A stretch of DNA of 64,000 nucleotides from Dirofilaria immitis (taxonomy: Eukaryota > Nematoda > Chromadorea > Rhabditida > Onchocercidae): NCBI GenBank assembly GCA_024305405.1, contig JAKNDB010000107.1, forward strand, positions 3,952,501 through 4,016,500, given 5' to 3'. A program made the translations under genes and the position numbers. Within the stretch, counting starts at the first letter, position 1, and each line of letters begins with the position of its first letter. This document shows positions 52,316 to 63,136 of the stretch, in pieces. The notes beneath the pieces were generated by a model. It ran no database searches and was not told the DNA's origin. It saw nothing but the letters and a program-made list of their open reading frames with translations.

Positions 52316-54369
52316 TACAGTTATAGTGAAGGTCAGCTGATTTCGAACATCTAATCATCATGACGAATATCATGCTGTATTTCAAATTGCTATGACATTT
52401 TTTGATTCTCATATCAAATTTTTACCCGAAATTTAACTAAACTTTTTTTCTATTTCCATTCAAGGTTATTGTTGTGAATAGATATTATTTCGTAATTATT
52501 TTTCAAGGAATATTTTTGCAAAAAATTTTAGTCGTTCTTAATAGCTAGTAAAAAAAATTAAATATTTCATGAATTATTAAAATCTGTCAACGAATTCAAT
52601 ATCATCGAATCATTACATTATATTAACATTTGATATGATTATGATTACAAATTAATATCACTTACATGAATAATTCTATTTCTCTTTATTTCGTTAGATT
52701 ATTTGATGTTTATAATCCTAAACCATGCAAAGCAATATTTGATTCAAAATAGGTAGAGCAATCGTAAACCTTTGTAATAAAAAAGATTACGATATTAAAT
52801 TTTAGGAAGGAAAGCAATAAAAGAAATTAGCAATCAAAATTCTCTCACTTCTATTTGTTGAAAGTTGAAAGTTTCAAACTATTTCCTTCTTAATATAATG
52901 CAACTTTATGTTAGTCATAGTTCATATCTATGGGAAAAGTTTTTACAACTTATGAAATACTTCTTATTCACTAAGCTCCGCACATATTTTATTTAGGATT
53001 AAATTAATAAATTTGTTGTAGTAATAAATAATTAATTTTAGAATTTAGCATTAAAATATATTATCAGTTTTATTTTTATCCTTTCTATCAAATGCAAAAA
53101 TTATTGTTAATGATAACATAATTTGATAGAAGTGATAAACAATCTTATCTGAATTCTCTCTATCTTTTTTCGCATCTAATAAAATGATTAAAAGGATACT
53201 TCTTTTAAAAAAAGTTTTTGCAATACGAATTTTTAATTAAAAATTTTTAAAACATTTATTGTCGTTTTTCATGGAAAATAATACACAGCATAAATCTGCT
53301 TCCATTTTGATAAATAATTGATAATTATGTATCGCTTTCGAAAAATAAAAGTATTAATTTTTGAGTATTTTTATCAAAATTAAAAAAGTTTAATAGTCTT
53401 ATTAAAAATTCTCAAATAAAATTACAAAATCCCATAAGGGAATTATTTCAGGAATTATTCAAGAATAAATAATTTTGTGTAGTGATTATGATTATTTGCA
53501 TTATTCATGTCTTTATCTTGATTCTTATCACTTATTATTTTTGAAATTTTATTTCTAATTTTTTATAATTTCAATATTATCAACAGTTTCATGCGCGGCA
53601 ATATTTAGTACTTCATTTTTGCAGATTATTTAAATATTGGTACTGACTGATTAATTTCATTTATTTCAAATCAATTAAAATCAATTAAACTAGAAATGAA
53701 AAAACAATTAGCAATTTGCAAAAATAATAATAATAGATGATAAATTAGTTAAAAGCGCTTAAGCAAAACTATTTGTTGTATCAAAATTTTCCAAAACTAG
53801 TTAACTATTTTAAAAATGGTTTATTATTGGAATACTGTAAAATAGGTATGTATTACGGTAGTATACGGTAATTTAAGCTACCATAGATATAAATTGAATG
53901 GTTAATTATTAAACAGTCGTAATTATACTGATAAAACGATGAAAAAAAAGCGATAATTACAAATATGATGTCATATGAATCAAATATATACATTAAAATT
54001 TAAAATATGAATGAGCAAGGAATCAAATAATTAAATTAATTATAAAATTTGCTTTCAAAAAAGAAAAATTTAATTTTTTTTACTGAATTTTATGTCAAAC
54101 GCATAAAATTAATTTTACATTTTTTGTTGAAGAAAAAGTTACACATCATTGATATATCTATTATTCGATTAATTTTATAGCATAGCTAGAGGAAAGAAAA
54201 AGTTATTAAAATTTAAAGATTCCTGGAACAAATCTGAATATTATTATTCATTATTTTTTTCACTTATTTCCTGCTTATGAAATCATAAATCCGGTAATTA
54301 TTGAATAAGAATAAATTTTTTCACAGAATATGTGATCATATTATAATGTTTTAGCAATTGATATCTCAG

Positions 54370-54800
54370 GGTACGTTACGATTATCGCTAATAATATCGT
54401 GATAACTTTCAGCAACACCTCATCACATTACGATTAACCTTTAAAAACGCCTTATGATAACTTTCGATAACACATCAGCGTTAATTATAGTCTCATTAGC
54501 TTCATCATGGAAATTTTCAACAACAGTCCAAGAGTAATTTTTAAAATAATGCCCTTCAATACTACGTCAAGAGTTCCCAACTGTCGAATACACTAAGGGT
54601 TGTGCGTGCATTACCGCTTACTACCGAGTACTTCGGAGTTTTGCGGAAGACCCGGGAATTCGCTGAGGAGACTCTGATCCTCCTTAGTTTGTGCAATCCT
54701 AGCAAGTTTGGATGTTGTTGAAATAACCGGCGATTGTTGTTTGAGTGCGCTTATCACGACAATCTTCACGGCAGTCTCATCAGTCTTTAACAGAACATCA
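54370..54800. other. Less AT-rich island with several potential hairpins; identity unknown
   Basis: This patch stands out from the surrounding DNA, especially 54,580-54,780. Consecutive foldable segments include CCGAGTACTTCGG (stem CCGA/TCGG), GCGGAAGACCCGGGAATTCGC (imperfect outer stem) and GGAGACTCTGATCCTCC (stem GGAG/CTCC). One + frame (about 54,599-54,725) stays open for 41 codons, but without a start codon. The 5' part holds diverged GATAACTTTC units. It may be a structured RNA, an exon or a decayed insertion. I could not match it to 5S, SL, tRNA or spliceosomal RNAs. Confidence 0.35.
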
Positions 54801-55325
54801 TGATATCAAATTTCATGGAAGAAAGTACTGTATGATTAAATTGATTTAGTTATCAAAATACAGCCAATGTCAAAAAATTTGACAACAAATTGAAAAAAAT
54901 TGATCCCATCTTTAGTTTTTGTTTATATTCAAAAATATAAAAACATCGGAAAATATCTTATTTACAGCGAATAACATTTTTGATTTAATTCATCATTCCA
55001 ATTTATCTCTTTCCCTTTCTTTCCCTCTCTCTCTCTCGCTTTCCCTCTACTTTTCATTGGCTTATATCATTTGACATTTGATAAAATGATATAAGACAAT
55101 AATCATTGATTGCGTTGATTAGGAAAAAATGAATTGATTGATATTTCTATCAATCATTAGTGAGTTATAATTAAATAAGAAAATCAATTAATTAATTAAT
55201 TGATTTTTTTCTCGACTTCATCTTATTTTTTATGAAATATTAGAAAAATAAATGTGATAAATCATCTAAATTTTCCTAATTTAATCCGTGATTTTTCATT
55301 CAAATTTCATTAAATCAAAGCGAAA

Positions 55326-55507
55326 CACATACATACATACACACATACAAACATACACATGCAATGTATATACATAAACAGCATTCATTATATATATATA
55401 TATATATGCACATACATATACGCATACATACATACATACATACATACATACATACATACATACATACATACATGCATACATACATACATACATACATACA
55501 TATACAT
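55326..55507. repeat. (CATA)n and (TA)n microsatellite
   Basis: Long CATA tetranucleotide array with an internal TA run (about 55,389-55,407). All three overlapping open frames (Met-Tyr-Val-Cys or His-Thr-Tyr-Ile repeats) are products of it. Confidence 0.97.
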
Positions 55508-55904
55508 AGAAGTATAGACAGACATACACAAGACTTCAATTATTGGTCATTTTGTTTAAGTAATTTTATGTAATTTTCATATATTCATCAATGAATTTTG
55601 CATAAATAGTTCAAATTTGATTTTTCATATTAAAATTAATTCATTACTTTCTTTCTCTATCTCTATTTCCCTCTCTCTTCCTGCTTATCTCTCTCTCCCT
55701 CTTTCTTCTTCTTTACTTTTTCTTTTTAATTTTTCATTTTATTACCTTTCCTTTTGAATCGTTCATTTCATTCAATTTTTATCTTTTCAAACATTTACAG
55801 CAATTAGCAACTGGCATTTTCTTTTTGCCTTTAACCATAAAACGATTAATTTTTTTTTCTTTAGAAATTATAAATTTATATCAAAAAAAAAAATGATCGA
55901 TGAA

Positions 55905-56207
55905 AATTTTGTTGATCTCATGAACCCTGTGAGAGATATGAATAACGAAAATTTCGTTAATGTTTTGAGATAATAATAGGTCATGGGAATTGTGAAGTAT
56001 TGTTAGTAAACTAATTATATATCATTAAGATCATAAATCGATAGATTTGTTAATTAATCTCGTTGAGATAATGATAAGTCGCGGGATTTATTAATAAAAT
56101 TTCATTAATCTCGTTGAGATAATGATAAGTCGCGGGATTTATTAATAAAATTTCATTAATCTCGTTGAGATAATGATAAGTCGCGGGATTTATTAATAAA
56201 ATTTCAC
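55905..56207. repeat. 51-bp minisatellite with diverged older copies
   Basis: Three almost identical 51-base units run from about 56,055 to 56,207, marked by CTCGTTGAGATAATGATAAG and TCGCGGGATTTATTAATAAA. One or two degraded relatives (GAAAATTTCGTTAATG, GAGATAATAATAGGTCATGG) lie upstream at 55,905-55,995. Confidence 0.92.
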
Positions 56208-56501
56208 TCATATATTTTTACCGAAAAACAAAAACAAAAACCAGCTATCGGTAACATTACGGGAAATAGATATGAGAAATAAATAGGCAGAGATTTTCCC
56301 GGTATTTCTCGATTCCTTTTTATTCTTCTTTCTATTCAATTTTTAGTTTTTTGCTTTTTATTTTAAATTGTTATTTTGCACTTTTTCAAAACATAGACCA
56401 ACAATTTTTTCTTGTTTTGTATTTTCTCGACGAGAGAGAGAAAAAAAGGATAGAAAAATTTGACCATACGAATTGTTGCTTAGAATTACAGACAGATTTT
56501 T

Positions 56502-56635
56502 TCACAGATTAAGATTATTTTGATAATTTAAATTGATTTAATCGTACGAAATTAATTTAATTACTACAAATCTTAATTTTAAGTTAATTAAATAATTTAT
56601 AGAGGTCGCATTGTCAAAATAATCTTAATCTGTGA
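56502..56635. mobile_element. Short element with perfect 22-bp terminal inverted repeats
   Basis: Left end 56,502-56,523 and right end 56,614-56,635 are exact reverse complements over 22 bases, starting TCACAGATTAAGATTATTTT. The whole is 134 bases with a 90-base AT-rich interior and no coding capacity. This is the form of a MITE. The flanking bases show no clear TA or longer target duplication. Confidence 0.65.
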
Positions 56636-57317
56636 TCATTTCTAAATTTCCGATAAGATAAATTTATATCAAATTTTAATATGCCAATTTCTTTTGCATT
56701 AATCCTTTTTATCATGATATATTTATTTTCTCAATTTTATCGCTCTATTTTGCAAATAAGTTAAGATTGAATGACATTAATTTAAACATAAATTTTTTTC
56801 TTCCATGGATATTCCATTCTTCAATTTCCATCCATTAAATATATAAGAAAAACTTTTTTTGATTTCTTTCTTTTCTATAATTCTTTTTATTAAAAAATTA
56901 TATTAAATAATTTAATTTTCTTTCATCGATTAACCCTTTTCTTATTTAATTCTTTTTATGATAACTTCCATTTCAATTGAAATTTGTGTCACTTTTCCGA
57001 GAAAAAATATAAAATAATTTTATTTTATAATATTTTAATTTGATATTATTAGTGTTCCAATTTATTTTGTTCTAATTAATCTTAGTTATTCAGAAAAATG
57101 AAAAGAAATTTGTGAAATATAATATATCACAAATACTTTCTCATTTATTTTCAATAGGATGAAAAATGAATTTCAGATATAATTGTAAACAATTTTAAGG
57201 AATTTTGATTTTTCAAATTTATTATAAAATTCAACGTTTATTTTTGCATATACAATTAATACTTTTTAATAAAATTATTTTTGCTATTTATCTCACTTTT
57301 AAATAAGTGAATTTTTA

Positions 57318-57396
57318 CACGAAAAAAATAATAAATTAAAATTGAGTAAATCAAATTTGAACAAATAATAATAAATTAAAATTGAGTAAATCAAAT
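57318..57396. repeat. Two-copy tandem duplication of about 41 bp
   Basis: AATAATAAATTAAAATTGAG followed by TAAATCAAATTTG occurs twice in direct succession. Confidence 0.85.
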
Positions 57397-57799
57397 TTGG
57401 GCATTAAGTACTACATAGACATATTTTAACAATGTAAAATTTTATATTTAATTCTAATTAATTAATTCACTTACATTATTGCTAAATAAATTAATGATAT
57501 TTATTCGTATTGATTTTTAACTATTAATTTGTTTCCTTTAGATAAAAATTTAGACATTAATTTATTAACTCATTTACTTGTTTTCACTTGTTTACGATAA
57601 ATTGAATTTACAGCCATCCCATGTAACATGCAATAAAATGAAAAATAAAATGACAACATTCATCTGTTAAATGTTTGTTCAAATGTAACTGAATTATACT
57701 ATAATAAATAATTATTAAATTGAACAACAAATAATGTTCAATTTAGGGAGCAAAAATAAATATAAAAATTGAAAAATATGAAACTTTATTTTTTTCGAA

Positions 57800-57843
57800 A
57801 TTTTAATTTGCAAAATTTTTAAAAAAATTTTGCAAATTAAAAT
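57800..57843. repeat. Perfect 21-bp palindromic hairpin
   Basis: ATTTTAATTTGCAAAATTTT(T) at 57,800-57,820 is followed after two bases by its exact reverse complement at 57,823-57,843. Confidence 0.9.
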
Positions 57844-58204
57844 CTTAACTTTTCCAATGAAAATGACGTAAACCTTCGATTCATTTTTTTGGGGAGGGGA
57901 AAGGAGGAGGGTTATTTAATGATAAGGTCAAAATATTATGCTATTTATATCAGTGTATGGTCGATATCATAATTGTTGCCGTAAGATTAATTAAAATTTC
58001 GAAAATTTCTAAATTTAATAAACAAATAAATAAAAATGATAACTTCGTCTAACAATTAAATTGGAAACAAAATCATTATAAAATTATTTTATGATAAGTT
58101 TTATTTAAGATTTTGTGATAAATTTATGTCGCCTAAGAAATATTAACAACTATAATAATAATATAATAATTACTTGTTACGAAAAATTTTACGATTTCAT
58201 TTTA

Positions 58205-58316
58205 ACAAAAATTATTTTACAGTGATAGTAATGATAATAGCGAAAGGTATAAATTTCATTCTAATAAATATTATTTAACAGTGATAGTAATGATAATAGC
58301 GAAAGGTATAAATTTC
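58205..58316. repeat. Two-copy 59-bp tandem duplication
   Basis: ACAGTGATAGTAATGATAAT followed by AGCGAAAGGTATAAATTTCA starts at 58,220 and again at 58,279. Confidence 0.9.
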
Positions 58317-58661
58317 ACTAACTCATTATATTTTCTAATTTTTATGATTTCTTGGCAAATTTTCAAAAAAATCAAATAATAAAATGAAAAAATTTCTTTT
58401 GAAACTTTTCAGAGAAAAGAAAATGAAAAAATTTAGGAAAATTTCAATGAATTTGAATGATTCGAATAGTAATTGCTTTTGAAATGATATAACAACAAAG
58501 GCTTTTATGTTATATTAAAATAATTCATTTCCTGTTTCAATACAATCCTTCATATTCGTAAAATTTTTCCTTCCCTAACTTAGAATGAATTTTTGTTTAT
58601 AATCAATTTTCCATTTCCAGTATTTTTGTTCAATCAAATTATCAAGTAATATATCAAAATT

Positions 58662-58662
58662 G

Positions 58663-58706
<44 letters not shown>
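58662..58706. repeat. (TA)n microsatellite
   Basis: About 20 TA units with one CA interruption. It produces the His-Ile-Tyr repeat at the start of an open frame there. Confidence 0.95.
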
Positions 58707-58713
<7 letters not shown>

Positions 58714-59108
58714 TTGTTTTGGATATATTATTTGTTTAAATTAATTCATCAGGTGATGATAGTAAAAATTATTTCGACATATTTTTCTTTTTTTATAAAC
58801 TATCAACGATTTCACTGTTATTTTTTATTTCGAATATACTACAAAATTGTTAATAATATAATTATCATAATCATTACTTTTATTCTTCATTATTATTCTT
58901 CCATAATACCTTTATCGCTAGCATCATTCAGAGTAATCGAATTTTTCTTTGTTTTTCGTAATTATTTCAAACTTATCAAAGTTATAAGCATTTACGATTA
59001 TTGACTATTTCTATCATAATCAATGTTAAAAGATTATTTCGAATTGCACTGATGATAAATTCAAAAAATAAAATTGCATGAATAGTGTTGAGAATTCCGA
59101 AAATTCTT

Positions 59109-59245
59109 TCGAGATTTTTGAAAATATATCTTAAAAATTTTGAAGATAGTCGCAAAAGTTTAAAACCGTATTTCAAAACTATCGAAGAAATACCTCGAGA
59201 ATTTTGAAAGCATATCCTGAAAGTAGTTGTAAAACTGCCTTAATT
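59109..59245. repeat. Degenerate tandem repeat, period about 86 bp
   Basis: TCGAGATTTTTGAAAATATAT at 59,109 recurs as TCGAGAATTTTGAAAGCATAT at 59,195, each followed by a diverged GTNGNAAAA...AACNGN segment. No coding signal. Confidence 0.55.
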
Positions 59246-59876
59246 GAATTCTTGCTAAGGATAGAAAAGACGAAAATGTTTTTTTTCCTGAGATTAGAAT
59301 TTTGTGCTTCTCCACTACGAACTTAGAAAAATTATTCGGAGATCTTCCGTGGTCCTGTTTTTTGATCTCTCACAAATGCCCTCGAGGCTTTTCTCGAAGT
59401 TTTTCCATGCAATCTTTCTCACTTCTCAATAATGCATTCATCAAAAAGAAAAAAAAAGAAGAACGAGAAAACAAATAATCGCCACTATTTTCCCTTCGTT
59501 CTTTTATTTTTCTTTTTTTTAAAAAAAATGCTTGCAATTAAAATTTTTAAATTCAAATTTTTCTTTGATTATCGCATATATCATTTAATAGATTAAATCG
59601 ATATTTTGAATTAAGATATTAGCAAAATTATGTACTTTTTTAATGGAAAATGCATGAATAAATATTGTATATGAATGATTAAATTAAGAAATTTGAGAAG
59701 ATTGACAGAAAATTCAATGCTTAATTTATCGCTCTTTTTATCATTTATTTATTATTTCAATTCAAAAAAATCTTTTCATATAAACCTTTCACATTGAGCC
59801 AAAATTTTAATATAAAAAATTTGCATAATTTAAATTATTTTAAATTGAAGAATGAACTTTTTTAGCTGATAAAAAT

Positions 59877-59925
59877 AAAGGTTTTTATATTCAATCTAAT
59901 TGTTCTGAACATCAATAATTGCGGA
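59877..59925 (+). repeat. Copy 1 of an exact 49-bp direct repeat
   Basis: Begins AAAGGTTTTTATATTCAATC and ends TCAATAATTGCGGA. Identical to 60,196-60,244. Confidence 0.95.
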
Positions 59926-60195
59926 GTCAATAAATTTTTGATTCTTACTTTTAATGAGAAGTAAGAAGAAATATAAATGAAAAAAAGGAGACTATGTCAT
60001 TTGTATAATTTGTTTCATATTTTAAAATGAGGTTTGTTTATTAATCGAAACTTGAATTAGTCATATTATAATTCGAATTCTTTCACATCATTCGAACACA
60101 ACTTACTGCTAATAATGTCACGGCCATCAATAATAATAAAACGATTGACAAAATCTTTTGTGGATGATTTTAAAATTAGGTCAGTAAATAGAAGA

Positions 60196-60244
60196 AAAGG
60201 TTTTTATATTCAATCTAATTGTTCTGAACATCAATAATTGCGGA
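60196..60244 (+). repeat. Copy 2 of an exact 49-bp direct repeat
   Basis: Second perfect copy, 319 bases after the first and about 195 bases before the first proposed exon of the downstream gene. Perfect identity implies a recent duplication, a conserved element or an assembly artefact. Confidence 0.95.
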
Positions 60245-60437
60245 ATTTTTTTCGATCTTTTAATAAATTCAAATATTAAAGAAAAAGAATGAAAATTGAA
60301 ATCGATTTCTGATTATTTTATTTTGTTTCTTTTTTCTGTACGGAAATAATTGATCAAATCGTTTGGAATTAATGAAAAAAAAACGGATTATAACAGCATG
60401 AAAAATTTGATATATCTTATTTAGTTTAATTAATTTC

Positions 60438-60439
60438 AG
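60438..60439 (+). promoter_or_regulatory. Acceptor before the first exon of the right-end gene (possible SL site)
   Basis: TTAATTTCAG precedes the proposed first coding exon; the ATG at 60,460 follows 20 bases later. It could be a spliced-leader acceptor, or an ordinary acceptor if the in-frame codons before the ATG belong to an earlier exon that was not found. Confidence 0.4.
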
Positions 60440-60459
60440 GAAATAACTATTATAATAGT

Positions 60460-61748
60460 ATGCCCCATAATACGTCATTATCAATTTTTGCACCGGAATT
60501 ATCTGGTTATTATATTTCAAGAATTGATGAAAAATCTATGATTTCTCATTGCAATGACCAGGTAATTTCATTTTTAAGTCTTTGCATAATTGTTTAGATG
60601 AATTTTCAAGTTTACATAGTTTTAAAAATAAAAAGCTAAACTTTTTACTTACTTTTTAATCGACTGTTAATGAAAAATTATATTTTTATCTCAATGATAT
60701 TTATAATTTGCATGAATAATTAAATTGGCATTGTTTTAAATTTATCTTTTGTTAATTATGGATAACTAATTATACTTGATACTTTCCTAATAATCCATTT
60801 TAAGAAAGTGGTTTTAAATTAAAAAAGGTAGAATTTATATTATATTATTGTAATTGGAAATGAATAATATATTTATTTTGAAACAAATCATTACCGAAAT
60901 AATTCAATTACTGATGTTGTTATCATTATTATTGTTTGTTTTCCATTTCATATTAGCATTTTATTTTATGATTCCAATTTTTATTAAGGTAATAGATTTT
61001 TGCAACGGAAAATATAATGAAATGTAATTAATAATTATTAAAATATAGTAATAAATATTTCCGATTAAAAGGAATAAAATTAGCTTAAAATCGATGGCAA
61101 TAATATTTTATTGATTTATTCAAATCAAATTGTTATGCTATATTGCTTACAAATACAAAATTTACAAATAATATAATAAACAAATATTATCATGTTGATA
61201 ATTCTAATTATAGTCGATTAAATGAAATTAATTTTATTCTTCTAATTCCATTATTTAGATTAAAAATTTATTACTTTATTGAATTAAAAATTCAATTTCT
61301 GCACTTTAATAAATTATCGATTGTCATTTTAGTCAACAGAACATATTGGTAAACAATTGCGTCGATTTCGATTGGATGATGGATTTCAATCATTTTGGAG
61401 ACATTGTCAAGCTGAAGATACAATTATGCCGCGATCATCCCAATATTTTGCTTATGCTAAAAATGGTTCGTAATTTTAGCATGAAAACTAAAATATGCGA
61501 TTATTTCGATTACTTAATAATCGAATTTTAAATTCGAAAACTATTTGAAATAAATAATTACACTTTTTTTCATTTATCTGAAGGTCAACGTAAAATGGGT
61601 TCACGTACAACTATTCGAAGCTATCCAACATATACGGAAAATTCATTCGGGAAATCGATGTTAGAATACTTACGCACTGATAGTGTTCCAGTCTTGAATT
61701 TTAAACAATCTTTTTCAACTCTTCGACGATTTAAGCGACGAAATTTAG
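60460..61748 (+). CDS. 5' exons of an unrecognised protein gene
   Basis: Not recognised. Exons 60,460-60,561, 61,333-61,465 and 61,584-61,748 join with consistent phase (CAG|TCA; G|GT; then a G left over at donor GTCAGT) and encode about 133 residues. Donors are CAG|GTAATT, ATG|GTTCGT and TAG|GTCAGT; acceptors are TTTTAG and CTGAAG. Visible segments: MPHNTSLSIFAPELSGYY, STEHIGKQLRRFRLDDGFQS, QAEDTIMPRSSQYFAYAKNG, then QRKMGSRTTIRSYPTY and a basic stretch LRRFKRRNLG. It is polar and Ser/Arg/Phe-rich with no signal peptide or membrane helix so far, as in the cytoplasmic N-terminus of a larger protein. The gene either continues past the right edge or ends with a possible exon at 63,042-63,136 (listed separately). 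No paralogue lies in the window. Confidence 0.65.
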
Positions 61749-63041
61749 GTCAGTTTTTTTATTCTTTTTTAAAAATTCCAATACAATGAAATTAACTAAT
61801 TTACCAAGTTTTTTCGAGAATAAAATATTGGCATAAAAGAATTGTTAACTTTATTACTGGCAAAAATTTTAATTTAGAACTAATTTTATGCAAATATTTA
61901 GAATTTAATAAATTATTATTACAATAATAATTAATGGAAATAACAATGATAATAGCATTATCAAAGTCAATGATGAAATTTTATGATAATATTATTATCG
62001 GTATTATTCTCGTTTTTATTTTTATTATTAATAACAATAACATTAATATAACAATAATCATCATTGAAAGCAACAGTAATAATATTATCATTAAGTTTAA
62101 TGATAAAAGTTTGCAGTAATAATAATATTATTATTATTGATAATAAAAGATGAAAATAAAAACGGTATTACTAACGATATAATATTAATAGTACTATCAA
62201 AGAATAAAACAATGATAGTATTAAAATGATAATGATAAGTTTTATCAATGATAAGAAAAATTTTGATTTTAATCATAAAAATGCATATGGACTCCTTGGT
62301 CTGTGTTTCAAGACCGGTCAGATAGGTGATTAACATTTACATTGTGATGTAACTTTATATACATATAATATATAATTATATGTAAATGCATAAAATATTA
62401 TAAATTTACTAATTGTTTTAAAAAAATTAACCATTTACCGATAAGTAGCATGCGATCGTAATTACTAAATGTAATTAGTAAAATTATAATCAATGCATGT
62501 CACTATTATTTCAAGTGAAAGGTTATATTTTATTTAAATTTTATCTAAGACATATTTCAATATTATTTAGGATTCCAATTATTAATTATAAAAAAATTGA
62601 TCGACTAAATAAAAGTTATGTATTAATATGCTAAAATGAAGCTCTTAATGCATATATTAAAGAAATTTTTGTTCATTGTTTATAATTATTTCTAAAAATA
62701 GATTTGTTGATATTATTACAAATAATTTAATAATTAAAAATTATAGACTAATGAAAAAATATTAAAGAAATTAAAGTTACACGCATGTTATAGAAAATTT
62801 TCATTTATTATTTATATATATATTCTTGAAAACAAAATATTAATCAATGCAGAAATAATGGCAATAATTAAAGATTATATTATAATAAAATAAATATTCG
62901 AGAAATTGAAATATAAAATAAATGAGGAAAATATATTCTTACACTTATATTAATAGCAAAATTTCTTGTAATAAAATTTAGCAATTGATAATACTATACG
63001 AGCTTATTTACATTATCTATTTGGAAATGATAGCTTAACAG
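61749..63041. other. Probable intron or intergenic DNA with ATT-type repeats
   Basis: Contains imperfect AAT/ATT and TGATAA-rich repeats at about 61,905-62,240. No exon with clear phase and composition was found here. Confidence 0.4.
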
Positions 63042-63136
63042 GCAGCTGTGATAACAAAGATTGTTATTACATTTTATTCGTAGTGGCACAATTTATTTGC
63101 ATTCCGAATATTTTCAAATTTCATTTTATAAATTGA
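63042..63136 (+). CDS. Possible terminal exon with one membrane-like segment
   Basis: After TTAACAG, reading in the phase left by the donor at 61,749 gives GSCDNKDCYYILFVVAQFIC followed by IPNIF and a TGA at 63,134-63,136. With it the gene would encode about 164 residues with a C-terminal hydrophobic segment. The acceptor lacks a strong pyrimidine tract and hydrophobic frames are common in AT-rich DNA, so this may be chance. Confidence 0.2.

Larger units (their letters stand above)
48511..60439. other. Second gene desert with repeats and one structured island
   Basis: Almost 12 kb without an exon I can support. It holds the repeats and inverted-repeat elements listed separately and the unusual patch at 54.4-54.8 kb. 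The frames at 50,306-50,647 and 58,660-59,176 are low-complexity. Confidence 0.5.

Noticed and set aside
52179..52412. His/Arg-rich open frame
   Set aside because: Product of the GATGAT repeats on the opposite strand.
54580..54780. Wolbachia or organelle DNA insertion
   Set aside because: The shift in composition suggested transfer, but no recognisable bacterial or mitochondrial gene is readable; kept only as an unexplained island.
55296..55573. Three overlapping open frames rich in Met-Tyr-Val-Cys or His-Thr-Tyr
   Set aside because: Translations of the CATA microsatellite in different frames.
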